From Azonexus sp. (lineage in GTDB: Bacteria; Pseudomonadota; Gammaproteobacteria; Burkholderiales; Rhodocyclaceae): 62,481 bases of DNA. The notes below the pieces were generated by a model. It was not told the DNA's origin and did no database searches. It saw only the letters and a program-made list of their open reading frames with translations. Where the stretch lies: positions 1-62,481 of the forward strand of contig NZ_JAVBXX010000040.1 of assembly GCF_030824335.1 (NCBI RefSeq), written 5' to 3'. Below, in pieces: positions 26,835 to 35,058 of the stretch. How positions within the stretch are numbered: position 1 is the stretch's first letter; the number at the start of each line of letters is the position of its first letter. The position numbers were made by a program, and so were the translations under genes.

Positions 26835-28691
26835 TCAGAACGTTGTACTCAAGGTCAGATTGATCGCCGTATTGTTCGCACCCGGCTGACTCAGGGTGGT
26901 CATTGCACCCAGCCCCAGGCGTTTGCCCTGGCTCAATTCGGCACTGAAGCCGGCCAGCAAGGTGCCATAACCCCCGGTACGGTTGCGCGTCGGCATCGCC
27001 AGCGCCGAGTTGGTACCGACAAAGCCTGCGCGGTAGGTGCGCTCGTCCTTTTTGTGTTCATGGTCGTAGGTCAGCTGGACGTAGGGACGGACCTTGACGG
27101 CTGACCATTCGGTTTCCAGCGCCATCTGCCAGCCAAGGCGGGAACGCAAGGATTCACGGACTTGATCGCCAAAAGCCAGCGCGCTGATGCCACCCGATTG
27201 CTCTTTGAATCCATCCACCTTGACACGTTCCCAGGCCAATCCGACAAGCGGGCCGTGGACCAGGCTGCCTTGGGTGAAGTTATAGCCAAACTGGGCTTTT
27301 GCACCGAACTGTCTGCCGCGTGTCTCGCCGCGTTCGCGGGTGGTGAACGGCCCCAGTGCAACGTTGCGCTTGCTTGTGTAATCCAGCCAGGCGTAGGAGG
27401 CCAGCGCATTGGCGTAAAACGCGCCAAACTTTTGTGCGGCAAAGGCTGAAAGCGCCCATTCGTTGTATCTGACTGAGCCTTGATGGTTGCCCAGATCAAA
27501 CGGCGCATTGCCATAACCCAGGGTGACACCGGCAAAGCGCTGTTTGCTGAAGGCTTTTTCATAACCCATGATCAGGCTGTTGCCGGAACCGTCCGCAGAG
27601 GGCGAACCGGCATGTGCATTGGTTTTCGACGCGGCATGATCCCCGGTCACGAAGAAACCTTGCCCCTGGTAGCCGAAATTCTGGAACTCGTTGAGGCGGC
27701 CATCGATCGATCGCCATTGGGCGCCGGAACGACCGAGCGGCACTTGCGACAGCAAGCCGACCCGGCTGGCACCTTCGAGCGACGCGTAAATCCAGTCGGA
27801 TTCGATTTTGTGAAACTGGGCTGACGGGTGTCCGACATCGGCAAACAGATAACCCGTTTCCTTGCCGGGGTCAGGTGCGCGGCCGATCGATTGCAGCGTG
27901 GCGGCATCCAGGACGTTGGTGAACCCATAAGCCGCAGGATTGGCGATCAGCGTGTCGAGCAATTTGACGGTATTGAAATAGAGCAAATTCTTGCCCGCCA
28001 GGCCGGACTCAAGGCTGGCGTTGAATGTCGAGACCAGTTTGCCCAGTCGGACTGGGTCGGGGATCTGGCTTGGCATCGAGGCTACCGGGACTTTGCTCAG
28101 ATTCATGATGCCAATCACAATCAGATGCTGAGCGCCGGCTGACTGCAGGCGGGTTACCTGCGCCGTCAAATCATTCGCCGCGCGCTCAATCCCGGTTATG
28201 GCCGCTGCATCGCTGGCCGCAGATATCTGGGCAAAGACATCGTTGGGCCCACCAGAGATCGCATAGAGCGCACGGCTATCGAGCGGCCCGCGCGCAAGCA
28301 AGTCGTCAAGCTGACGGCTGAGCGGTGGCACATTGACGTATTGGGGATTCTTCGGTGCGGCATTGACCCGCGCATTACCCACCGCAAAATTATTGCCGTT
28401 CTGGATGCTGTTGAAAACGTAAGGGGCTGGATTGGCCGCTGCGTAGGCCGGGCTGACCGAAAGGCCATAACGCAACCCAAGCTGCTGCGACCAGACGAGT
28501 CCCGGGTTGGTGGAAAAATGATTGTAGGCCGGGTTGGTCAGTGTCGGCGCATAGACGCCCGAGTCGGTGAGACTGTCGCCGAAGAAATAGACATTTGAAT
28601 AATCCCCGGCTTGCGCATTACTCAAGGCACTCGCCAGCAACAGGGAAATCGCTGCGCATTTTTTCAACTTGAAACCGTGATCTGGAAACAC
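26835..28691 (-). CDS. GDSL-esterase autotransporter (EstA-like)
   Basis: The start is uncertain: GTG at 28691 has GAAAGG nine bases upstream and gives a clean signal peptide (KLKKCAAISLLLASALSNAQA); in-frame ATGs at 28715 and 28730 lack good sites. The passenger domain has the GDSL blocks: FFGDSLTDSG (nucleophile Ser), GGPNDVF (Asn), and ADVGHPSAQFH (Asp-x-x-His). About 270 C-terminal residues form an autotransporter beta-barrel ending LTLSTTF. The product is a surface esterase/lipase. It lies between two 51-bp direct repeats. Confidence 0.88.
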   Translation of the reverse strand: MFPDHGFKLKKCAAISLLLASALSNAQAGDYSNVYFFGDSLTDSGVYAPTLTNPAYNHFSTNPGLVWSQQLGLRYGLSVSPAYAAANPAPYVFNSIQNGNNFAVGNARVNAAPKNPQYVNVPPLSRQLDDLLARGPLDSRALYAISGGPNDVFAQISAASDAAAITGIERAANDLTAQVTRLQSAGAQHLIVIGIMNLSKVPVASMPSQIPDPVRLGKLVSTFNASLESGLAGKNLLYFNTVKLLDTLIANPAAYGFTNVLDAATLQSIGRAPDPGKETGYLFADVGHPSAQFHKIESDWIYASLEGASRVGLLSQVPLGRSGAQWRSIDGRLNEFQNFGYQGQGFFVTGDHAASKTNAHAGSPSADGSGNSLIMGYEKAFSKQRFAGVTLGYGNAPFDLGNHQGSVRYNEWALSAFAAQKFGAFYANALASYAWLDYTSKRNVALGPFTTRERGETRGRQFGAKAQFGYNFTQGSLVHGPLVGLAWERVKVDGFKEQSGGISALAFGDQVRESLRSRLGWQMALETEWSAVKVRPYVQLTYDHEHKKDERTYRAGFVGTNSALAMPTRNRTGGYGTLLAGFSAELSQGKRLGLGAMTTLSQPGANNTAINLTLSTTF

Positions 28692-28851
28692 TTGGTATGA
28701 CCTTTCACAAATCATATCGATCGGGATCATCTCTTTGTCTGCAGCAAACTGTTTGCGCAACAATTCCGCTTCGCCTCTGTTATCAGGGGGACGCGGATGC
28801 AAGTCAGCTTATAACAAGCCACGGAGTGACGAGTGATGGGGTAGCTGGTAG

Positions 28852-28902
28852 ATGGATTGCGCTTCCGCGAAGACTGGCGCGGATTATGGCTGAATTCGCG
28901 CG
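28852..28902. repeat. Direct repeat, copy B (flanks the autotransporter gene)
   Basis: Partner of 26751-26801, 45 of 51 bases identical. Unlike copy A it is not attached to an EamA coding sequence, so it looks like a duplicated promoter/start region. Confidence 0.75.
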
Positions 28903-28928
28903 TTTTGCGCCTGGCCCGGAAATAAAAG

Positions 28929-28957
28929 AAGCCCGTCTAGTGCGGGCTTTCTTCCAT
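28929..28957 (-). promoter_or_regulatory. Leader hairpin with a six-codon mini-ORF
   Basis: On the minus strand a strong site (GGAGGGGGAGACA) precedes ATG 28957, which opens MEESPH and stops in the loop of the AAGCCCG/CGGGCTT hairpin, followed by TTCTTTTATTT. This arrangement upstream of the esterase gene resembles a translation-controlled attenuator; it may equally be a plain terminator. Confidence 0.4.
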
Positions 28958-29079
28958 TTGTCTCCCCCTCCCTGAATTCGGGTGTCGTCTGATGGACAAC
29001 GGGTAAAGCATTTTCGGTTGCGTAACTTACACGAAAATTACAAAAGGGGCGGCAAAGTGGCATCGCAGGTCTCCATGGC

Positions 29080-29139
29080 AAAAAAAATGCCCGCACTAGG
29101 CGGGCATAAATCCATTCTTGGAGGAAATGGAGGAGACAG
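29080..29139 (-). ncRNA. Predicted ~60-nt anti-Shine-Dalgarno small RNA
   Basis: A minus-strand promoter (TTGCAT at 29173-29168, 17-base spacer, CATAAT at 29150-29145) predicts a start near 29138. The transcript would begin UGUCUCCUCC. It then folds CCAUU/AAUGG with a CCUCC in the loop (29130-29112) and ends in a perfect ATGCCCG/CGGGCAT hairpin with eight Us (29107-29080). The first eight bases are complementary to the AGGAGACA ribosome-binding sites of fadE, fadL, fadA and the 22232 dehydrogenase. Pairing reaches 10-11 bases at fadD and the chalcone-isomerase-like gene. Seen: promoter, hairpins, complementarity. Inferred: transcription and trans-regulation. No coding potential is apparent. 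Confidence 0.65.
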
Positions 29140-29144
29140 AGCAA

Positions 29145-29173
29145 ATTATGCGCTTGATTATGGTGCAATGCAA
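29145..29173 (-). promoter_or_regulatory. Sigma-70 promoter of the predicted sRNA with TGCAATGCA operator-like site
   Basis: TTGCAT and CATAAT are 17 bases apart. The -35 overlaps TGCAATGCA (29164-29172), a TGC-N3-GCA inverted repeat like those bound by the polyhydroxyalkanoate regulator PhaR. Confidence 0.6.
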
Positions 29174-29251
29174 CATTTTTTTGCTTTGGGCTGAAAAATT
29201 AATGAAATTCAGGGCTGCCGTGCTCCCCACGACGTTTCCTGTGCGGGGGCG

Positions 29252-29605
29252 TCACAGCAAAACGTGCCGGTTGTCGGCGAAATACTGAAAAATCCGGTTT
29301 TCAATCTCCGGCGCTATCATCTGTTCGGGATGTCTGCCGTGCGGGCAGGCAAGTTTTGCTGTCGTGCCGAACAGTCGGCAGACCAATGGGCGCTCCAGGT
29401 AGATTTCACAACCTTTGGTGCCGAGGTAGGAGCAGTTCAGTTCGGCCAGTGCGGCAGATCGGTCGGCTTCATTTTTTGCCGGCAGCCTGGCCATTTCTTC
29501 ACTGGATGCAGTGATCGGGCCACAGCAGTCGTGGCAACCGGGGATGCAGTGCATCAGTGGAATATGTCGACGGAAAAAACGGATTTCCCGGCTATTTCGG
29601 GTCAT
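29252..29605 (-). CDS. YkgJ-family cysteine-cluster protein
   Basis: The 117-residue protein carries the CIPGCHDCCGP cluster near its N-terminus, then NCSYL, KGCEIYLERPLVCRLFG and CPHG. This Cys spacing is that of the YkgJ/UPF0153 (putative zinc- or iron-chelating) family. The start may be ATG 29605 or the internal ATG 29554 just before the cluster; the first is listed as it gives the longer family-like N-terminus. The function is not known. The minus-strand hairpin at 29080-29107 could terminate it if readthrough reaches there. Confidence 0.82.
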   Translation of the reverse strand: MTRNSREIRFFRRHIPLMHCIPGCHDCCGPITASSEEMARLPAKNEADRSAALAELNCSYLGTKGCEIYLERPLVCRLFGTTAKLACPHGRHPEQMIAPEIENRIFQYFADNRHVLL

Positions 29606-29650
29606 CGGTTTTTCGCTGCCTCGCAGCTTTGGAATATTGGTGCCGAACAG

Positions 29651-29681
29651 GCGTTGACCGCAATATTCTGCCGGTCAACGC
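29651..29681. repeat. Inverted repeat made of two GTTGACCG words
   Basis: GCGTTGACCG and CGGTCAACGC are perfect 10-bp inverted arms around an 11-base AT-rich centre. No T-run follows on either strand, so it is not a standard terminator. It is built from the recurrent GTYGACCGCA word. Confidence 0.7.
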
Positions 29682-29701
29682 CCGCCCCATATTCCTGGAA
29701 C

Positions 29702-31783
29702 TCAATTGCTGCCAAGTGTCACCATCAGTTCGCCCTGTGCATTGTGCGGTTTGCTGCGCGTTGAGCGGCGACGCTGGTAAACCCCCTGGCAATTCATGTC
29801 CCAGCCCTGCTGGTTGTCGGCCAGATAAAACTTCAGGCCTTCGGTGATGACACGCTTTTTCAGCTTTGGATCAAGTACCGGAAAACCGAGTTCGATGCGT
29901 TTGAAGAAGTTGCGGTCCATCCAGTCGGCGGATGACAGATAAACGTTTTCCTTGCCGCCAGCGTGGAAGTACATGATGCGGTGGTGTTCGAGGAAGCGGC
30001 CGATGATCGAGCGGACGCGAATCTTGTCCGACAGGCCGGGAACGCCGGGACGCAGCATGCAGACGCCGCGCACGATCAGGCTGATTTCAACGCCGGCCTG
30101 CGAGGCTTCATAAAGTGCATTGATGACTTCCGGTTCAACCAGTGAATTCATCTTGGCGACGATGCGCGCCTTGTGTCCCTGACGTGCGGCTTCGGCTTCG
30201 GCCTGGATGGCGATCACGACATTCTGCTGCAGTGTGAAAGGCGCCTGCCACAGGTGCTTCAGCGTTCGTGCCTTGCCCAGGCCGGTCAGTTGCTTGAACA
30301 CTTCGCTGACGTCGTGGGTCACTTCCTCGTCGGCCGTCATCAAGCCGAAGTCGGAATACATGCGGGCGGTACGCGGGTGGTAGTTGCCTGTGCCGAGGTG
30401 GGCGTAGCGTTTCAGGCCGCTGTCTTCGCGGCGCACGATGAGCAGTGCCTTGGCGTGCACCTTGTAGCCGACCACGCCATAAACGACATGGGCGCCGACT
30501 TCTTCGAGCTTGGTCGCCCACACGATGTTGGCTTCTTCGTCGAAGCGCGCCATCAGTTCCACCACCACGGTGACTTCCTTGCCGCTTTGGGCGGCGCGCA
30601 GCAGCGACTGCATCAGCACCGAATCGGTGCCGGTGCGGTAAACCGTCATCTTGATGGCGACGACGCTGGGGTCGGTGGCCGCCTGATTCAGCAACTCGAT
30701 GACCGGGGCGAACGACTGGTAGGGGTGGTGCAGCAGGATGTCGCCCTTGCGGATGCTGTCGAAAATGTTGGCACCTTTGGCCAGACCTTTCGGGATGCCG
30801 GGGGTGAATGGACGAAACTTCATATCCGGGCGGTCGACCCAGTCCGGCACCTGCATCAGGCGAACCAGGTTGACCGGCCCCTGGACGCGGTACAGGTCAA
30901 CCGCTTGCAGGCCGAATTGCGACAGCAGGAATTCGGTGATCGCTGGCGAGCAGTTGTCCGCGACTTCCAGGCGCACCGCGTTGCCGAAATGGCGCTGCGG
31001 TAGTTCCCCTTGCAGCTTGGTGCGCAGGTTGGTGACTTCTTCCTCGTCGACGAACAGGTCGGAATTGCGCGTGGCGCGGAACTGGTAGCAGCCGAGCACC
31101 GTCATGCCGGTGAACAGTTCGTTGACGAATTCGTGCAGGATGGAGGACAGAAAGACAAAGCCGTATTCGACACCGGCCAGTTCTTCGGGCACCTGGATGA
31201 CGCGCGGCAGTACGCGCGGCGCCTGGACGATGGCGATATTGGAACTGCGGCCAAAGGCGTCCTTGCCTTCCAGTTCGACGGCAAAATTCAGGCTCTTGTT
31301 GAGCACGCGCGGGAAGGGGTGCGACGGGTCGAGTCCGATCGGCGTCAGCACAGGCACCATCTCGCGCTGGAAGTAGTCGCGTATCCATTCGCGCTGGGCT
31401 TCGGTCCAGGTCGAGCGACGCAGGAAGCGGATACCCCGTTCGGCAAGGGCCGGCAGGATCACGTCGTTCAGGTGCTGGTATTGTTCGGTGACGATGGCAT
31501 GGGCTTCGGCGGAGACCAGGCGGAAGGTTTCCTGGGCCGTTTTGCCGTCGATGGTGACACCGGAAGTGCGGGCGCGAATCTGTTCCTTGAGGCCGGAAAC
31601 CCGGATTTCAAAAAATTCGTCCATGTTGCTGGAGACGATGCACAGGAAGCGCAGGCGTTCGAGCAGCGGCATCCGGTCATCCTCGGCCTGGGCCAGGACA
31701 CGCCGGTTGAAGGCGAGCAGACCGAGTTCACGGTTCAGGTAGTTTTCGGCCGGAAAACGGGGGGTCAGGGCGGTATTAATCAT
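29702..31783 (-). CDS. ppk1: Polyphosphate kinase 1
   Basis: This 693-residue protein has the full PPK1 plan: N-terminal FPAENYLNRELGLLAFNRRVL, then SSNMDEFFEIRVSG, the AIKMTVYRTGTDS segment and the phosphorylated His in AHLGTGNYHPRTARMYSDFGL. PPK1 makes inorganic polyphosphate from ATP, reversibly, and is membrane associated. Polyphosphate accumulation fits Rhodocyclales lifestyle, though that is only context. The 220-bp region upstream contains a GCTACCGGTAGC palindrome (31937-31948). Confidence 0.95.
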   Translation of the reverse strand: MINTALTPRFPAENYLNRELGLLAFNRRVLAQAEDDRMPLLERLRFLCIVSSNMDEFFEIRVSGLKEQIRARTSGVTIDGKTAQETFRLVSAEAHAIVTEQYQHLNDVILPALAERGIRFLRRSTWTEAQREWIRDYFQREMVPVLTPIGLDPSHPFPRVLNKSLNFAVELEGKDAFGRSSNIAIVQAPRVLPRVIQVPEELAGVEYGFVFLSSILHEFVNELFTGMTVLGCYQFRATRNSDLFVDEEEVTNLRTKLQGELPQRHFGNAVRLEVADNCSPAITEFLLSQFGLQAVDLYRVQGPVNLVRLMQVPDWVDRPDMKFRPFTPGIPKGLAKGANIFDSIRKGDILLHHPYQSFAPVIELLNQAATDPSVVAIKMTVYRTGTDSVLMQSLLRAAQSGKEVTVVVELMARFDEEANIVWATKLEEVGAHVVYGVVGYKVHAKALLIVRREDSGLKRYAHLGTGNYHPRTARMYSDFGLMTADEEVTHDVSEVFKQLTGLGKARTLKHLWQAPFTLQQNVVIAIQAEAEAARQGHKARIVAKMNSLVEPEVINALYEASQAGVEISLIVRGVCMLRPGVPGLSDKIRVRSIIGRFLEHHRIMYFHAGGKENVYLSSADWMDRNFFKRIELGFPVLDPKLKKRVITEGLKFYLADNQQGWDMNCQGVYQRRRSTRSKPHNAQGELMVTLGSN

Positions 31784-32003
31784 TGCGCATGCTCCGGAAG
31801 CAATCTCTCAAGTATAGGCTTCAAGCCGCTAATTTTGTTGCACTAATGTTACCGGATGATGACGCTGGTCACGTTTTGGCTCAGCGCATGATGCGTTTTC
31901 TTACCGCTTTGGGATAGGTGCTTGTATGACTAAAGTGCTACCGGTAGCCTTGGCTAACAGGTATTCTGTTAAATGAGATTACCCCGACAGTTCCAGAAAA
32001 ACG

Positions 32004-32942
32004 ATGAAGATCCTTCTAGTCGACGATTCGCGTGCCATTGCCTTGGTCACGACGGCTCGTCTCGAGTCCTTCGGCCATGAGGTCAGGCATGCGATCAATG
32101 GTCAACTGGCCATTGAGCTTTTCCAGCGCGACCAGTTCGATCTCGTGCTGATGGATATCGAGATGCCGGGAATGAACGGTTTTGAAACCACGACGCGGAT
32201 TCGCGCACTGGAAGGTCACGAGCCGTGGGCCTGGACACCGATCATTTTTGTCACGGCAACGGATACCGACACCAATCTGGTGACGGCGATTGAAGCCGGT
32301 GGTGACGACTTCATCTCGAAGAGCGTTTCAGAAAGCGTGTTGCAGGCGAAGATGAAGGCCTTGGCGCGTATCGCGGCAATGCGGCAGCGTTTGGCGCAGG
32401 CCAATGCGAAATTGCAGGATCAAGCCAATCGTGATGGTTTGACCGGTTTATTCAACCGGCGGGCGATGGACCTGCGCGTCGATGCTTTATGGGAAGATGC
32501 GGTGCGCTTTGGCAAGCCGTTCAGCCTGTTGATGATCGATGTCGATAATTTCAAGAAATACAACGATTTCTATGGGCATCAGGCCGGCGACGAGTGTTTG
32601 CGTACCGTTGCTGGCTGTATTGAGCGGGTTGTCGGGGCGGCCAGTGAAGATCAGATGGTCCCCGGCGCTTTTGTCGCCCGTTATGGCGGTGAGGAATTTA
32701 CCGTGGTCATTCCCGAGGCAGTTTCAGGCGTGCATGTTGGTCTGGGACTGGGCATTGTCGAAGCCATTGCTGCGCTGGCCATTCCGCATGAAGCGAATGC
32801 GGCTTGGGGCATCGTGACGGTTTCGGCCGGGGCGGCCTGTATGTCACCGGCCATTGGCTCGGTCGGACAGGTATTTCGGTTGGCCGACGAATTGTTGTAC
32901 AAAGCCAAAAGCCAAGGACGCAATCGCTTGGCAGGCGACTGA
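32004..32942 (+). CDS. Response-regulator diguanylate cyclase (REC-GGDEF)
   Basis: The 312-residue protein begins with a receiver domain (MKILLVDDSRAIAL acidic pair, phosphoacceptor Asp in DLVLMDIEMPG, conserved Thr in VTATD, no Lys-Pro but FISKSV). After a short coiled linker a GGDEF domain follows (DGLTGLFNRRAMD, DVDNFKKYND, ARYGGEEFTVV, SAGAA). The GGEEF active site is intact, and no RxxD inhibitory site is seen. It would make c-di-GMP when phosphorylated by an unidentified kinase. Confidence 0.9.
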   Translation: MKILLVDDSRAIALVTTARLESFGHEVRHAINGQLAIELFQRDQFDLVLMDIEMPGMNGFETTTRIRALEGHEPWAWTPIIFVTATDTDTNLVTAIEAGGDDFISKSVSESVLQAKMKALARIAAMRQRLAQANAKLQDQANRDGLTGLFNRRAMDLRVDALWEDAVRFGKPFSLLMIDVDNFKKYNDFYGHQAGDECLRTVAGCIERVVGAASEDQMVPGAFVARYGGEEFTVVIPEAVSGVHVGLGLGIVEAIAALAIPHEANAAWGIVTVSAGAACMSPAIGSVGQVFRLADELLYKAKSQGRNRLAGD

Positions 32943-32958
32943 GCCGTGCTGCGCTTGT

Positions 32959-33921
32959 TCAGTCCTGGCGGAAATCGGTGATCGGCGTGTGGCCGCAGTT
33001 CAGGTAGGTTTCGCAACGAGCAATGAAGTCGTTGGTGCTCTTGGGCATCGGCGTTCTGGCGCGAGTGATGTAGAAAATCAGGTCGCGTCCCTGGCGGATC
33101 AGGACCAGACCCTCGGCAACATCGTGTTTCATCGCTGCTGAATCCGCCGCTACCGGATGCGGCGTCAGGTTGGCCAGGCGTTCGCCGGCAGTCACCATGA
33201 TGGACCAGACGTCGAAAATATCCGGGTCGGTCCGCAGGGTTTCCGTCTTGATCTTGGCCGCGTTGGCCAGATCGTTGATTGCTGATTCGACGCCCTGGAA
33301 AGCCGGTAGCTGTGCCAGATTGGTGATCATGGTCCGGGCGATGCGGTCAATGTCGCGCATCGTCTGGCCGATCTTGATGTAACGGCTTTCGTAGAAATCT
33401 TCCAGCGGAATGGAGAAAGCGCGGAAAGGCTCGCCCCACAACTCGTCGATGCCTTCTTCACCGCTGCGATGCAGCACATTGCGCCCCAGTTCCATCGCTT
33501 CGAGCAGGCAGCGCCCGCACTCGCGCATCAGGGGATTGTCGCTGAGGATTTCGATACCGCAGGCCTGCAATTCGACCAGTTTTCGGAAAATGTCGGCCGC
33601 CCGGTTGAACAGCGCACCGGCCAGCATGGCGCCCTTGATGCGGCGGCGGTTCGGTTCGGTTTCTGCTTCGAACGCGGCGCGTGCTTCAGTCAGGCGGGTG
33701 CCCGGAATATTCAGGCCGTGTTCGGTATGGTTGAACAGACGCCGGGTCAGCGCGTCGATCAGGCGTTTTTTCGCCTCCAGCGTATCTGCCGGTACCTTGT
33801 ATGTCTTGATCCAGTAGCCGTCGTAGAAGACGCGCTCTTCGCCGCTGATGACGCGGCGGGTGCCCTCTTCGAGGATTTCGTCCTTATTTGGCACGCAGTC
33901 AAGTTGAAGCACATTGATCAT
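32959..33921 (-). CDS. Conserved hypothetical protein
   Basis: The start at ATG 33921 (MINVLQLDCVPNKDEIL) is tentative since no clear ribosome-binding site was seen; an in-frame ATG lies at 34056 but adds an atypical N-terminus. The 320-residue protein is soluble and mainly helical, with a Cys pair in ECGRCLLEAMELGR and a GHTPITDFRQD end. No family was recognised. It converges with the diguanylate cyclase gene, with only 16 bases between stops. Confidence 0.65.
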   Translation of the reverse strand: MINVLQLDCVPNKDEILEEGTRRVISGEERVFYDGYWIKTYKVPADTLEAKKRLIDALTRRLFNHTEHGLNIPGTRLTEARAAFEAETEPNRRRIKGAMLAGALFNRAADIFRKLVELQACGIEILSDNPLMRECGRCLLEAMELGRNVLHRSGEEGIDELWGEPFRAFSIPLEDFYESRYIKIGQTMRDIDRIARTMITNLAQLPAFQGVESAINDLANAAKIKTETLRTDPDIFDVWSIMVTAGERLANLTPHPVAADSAAMKHDVAEGLVLIRQGRDLIFYITRARTPMPKSTNDFIARCETYLNCGHTPITDFRQD

Positions 33922-34067
33922 AAGAGGTTGAGTATTACAAAAGGCAGAGTTGGATACAAGTAAAAAGACGGTATCCCGTTTTGTCGGGAAACAATTTATT
34001 ACCCATTTATTGCTCGTGCTTTTTCTGCCGGGGCTATGATCGGCGCTCTTCATCACGGAGTCTTGCC

Positions 34068-34739
34068 ATGAAAAAGCTACCCCTTCTGCTTCTCTCGTTC
34101 AGCCTTCTGGCGAGTGCCGGGCATGCCGCGACGACCATCGATCTGGCCGCCGAGGCAGCTCGGCCGGCTGCCAACGATCAGGTTCGCGCCGTCGTGTATA
34201 GCGAGGCGCAGGGCAGCAGCCCGGCCGATCTGGCGCGCCGGGTCAATCAGGAAATCGCCGAGGCACTGAAGCTGATTCGCGGCAAGGCCGGGGTTTCGGT
34301 GAAGAGCGGCAATCAATCCACTTACCCGATGTACGGACGCGACCAGAAAATCGAAAGCTGGCGCATGCGCAGCGAACTGGTGCTTGAATCACGCGATCTT
34401 GGCGCCGTGTCCGATCTGCTCGGCGAGTTGCAGCAACGGCGCCTGGCGGTGGCCAACGTCAGCCAGATGCCGTCGCCGGAAACCCGCCGGCAGGTTGAAG
34501 ACGAGGCGACGCGCGATGCGATTCGGGCTTTCCAGAGTCGTGCCGCAGTGATCGCCGATGCGCTGGGCAAGCGCTGGACGATCAAGCATTTGTCGGTGAA
34601 CCAGCAGGGGGGCGCGATGCCGATGCCGGTTTTTCGCAGCGCCAAGGTGATGATGGCGGAAGCTGCGCCGGCACCGCTGGAAGCGGGTGAGAGCCTGCTG
34701 ACGACGACGGTCAGCGGCCAGATCGAACTGGCTGACTGA
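34068..34739 (+). CDS. SIMPL-domain (DUF541) periplasmic protein
   Basis: ATG 34068 follows CACGGAG. A signal peptide ends at GHAATT. The mature 200 residues match the SIMPL/DUF541 (BP26/OMP28-like) pattern: ARRVNQEIAEALKLIRGKAG, WRMRSELVLESRDLGAVSDLLGELQQ, DALGKRWTIKHLSVN. Members are periplasmic or outer-membrane proteins of uncertain role, some linked to oxidative stress. The final GQIELAD is repeated 1.4 kb downstream in non-coding DNA (36108-36130). Confidence 0.85.
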   Translation: MKKLPLLLLSFSLLASAGHAATTIDLAAEAARPAANDQVRAVVYSEAQGSSPADLARRVNQEIAEALKLIRGKAGVSVKSGNQSTYPMYGRDQKIESWRMRSELVLESRDLGAVSDLLGELQQRRLAVANVSQMPSPETRRQVEDEATRDAIRAFQSRAAVIADALGKRWTIKHLSVNQQGGAMPMPVFRSAKVMMAEAAPAPLEAGESLLTTTVSGQIELAD

Positions 34740-34875
34740 TTTGCTTGGGGTTTCGTGCTGAGGCGCGCCTTGCTTTTTCTTGCTTCGCCAGGCCTTCCTG
34801 CGTTGCTCAGCCTTCCATGGGAACCCGAGCGTCCGGTGTGGCGACTGTCGCTGGGAATGAAAATGAGGCATTTTT

Positions 34876-34889
34876 GCGGTCGACCGCGG
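34876..34889. repeat. Copy of the GTCGACCGCA word (palindromic)
   Basis: ATTTTTGCGGTCGACCGCG: on the minus strand GTCGACCGCA runs into AAAAT, the usual A/T tail. Confidence 0.7.
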
Positions 34890-35023
34890 AATTCTGGTAT
34901 TTTTTTCCGAGTATGACGTCGTGCGTCTTTTATCCGTTAGGCATTAAAATTTTCGAGGTGTATGCTTTGACGCCTTCTGGGGTGTAAAGCTGGTCGCTTA
35001 TCGAAAAATGACCCTCGACAAAT

Positions 35024-35042
35024 GACCCTGGCCCCTTTGATT
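35024..35042. repeat. Left 19-bp inverted repeat
   Basis: GACCCTGGCCCCTTTGATT is the exact reverse complement of 35919-35937. Confidence 0.85.
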
Positions 35043-35058
35043 CTTGAGAGACTAGCCA

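Larger units (their letters stand above)
28692..29251. other. 560-bp intergenic region with repeat, two hairpins and a predicted sRNA
   Basis: Going right: the upstream region of the esterase gene, direct-repeat copy B (28852-28902), a hairpin of AAGCCCG/CGGGCTT (28929-28949), a purine-rich minus-strand site GGGAGGGGGAGACAAATGG, an unexplained stretch 28985-29079, then a predicted minus-strand sRNA and its promoter. No larger gene is seen. Confidence 0.7.
34740..35058. other. Intergenic, 319 bp
   Basis: It contains the word TGCGGTCGACCGCG (34876-34889) and the left arm of the perfect inverted repeat at 35024-35042, preceded by a short AAATGACCCT direct duplication (35006 and 35020). No gene is seen. 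Confidence 0.6.

Noticed and set aside
29148..29289. Plus-strand ATG after GGAGGAGACAGAG at the sRNA locus
   Set aside because: The site looks like a Shine-Dalgarno but the frame runs antisense into ykgJ with no protein-like composition; the minus-strand sRNA reading explains promoter and terminator better.
31937..31948. GCTACCGGTAGC palindrome upstream of the diguanylate cyclase gene
   Set aside because: Only 12 bp, no second copy seen, no link to a known regulator.
33960..33995. CCCG/CGGG hairpin in the gap before the SIMPL gene
   Set aside because: Four-base stem without T-run; not a credible terminator.
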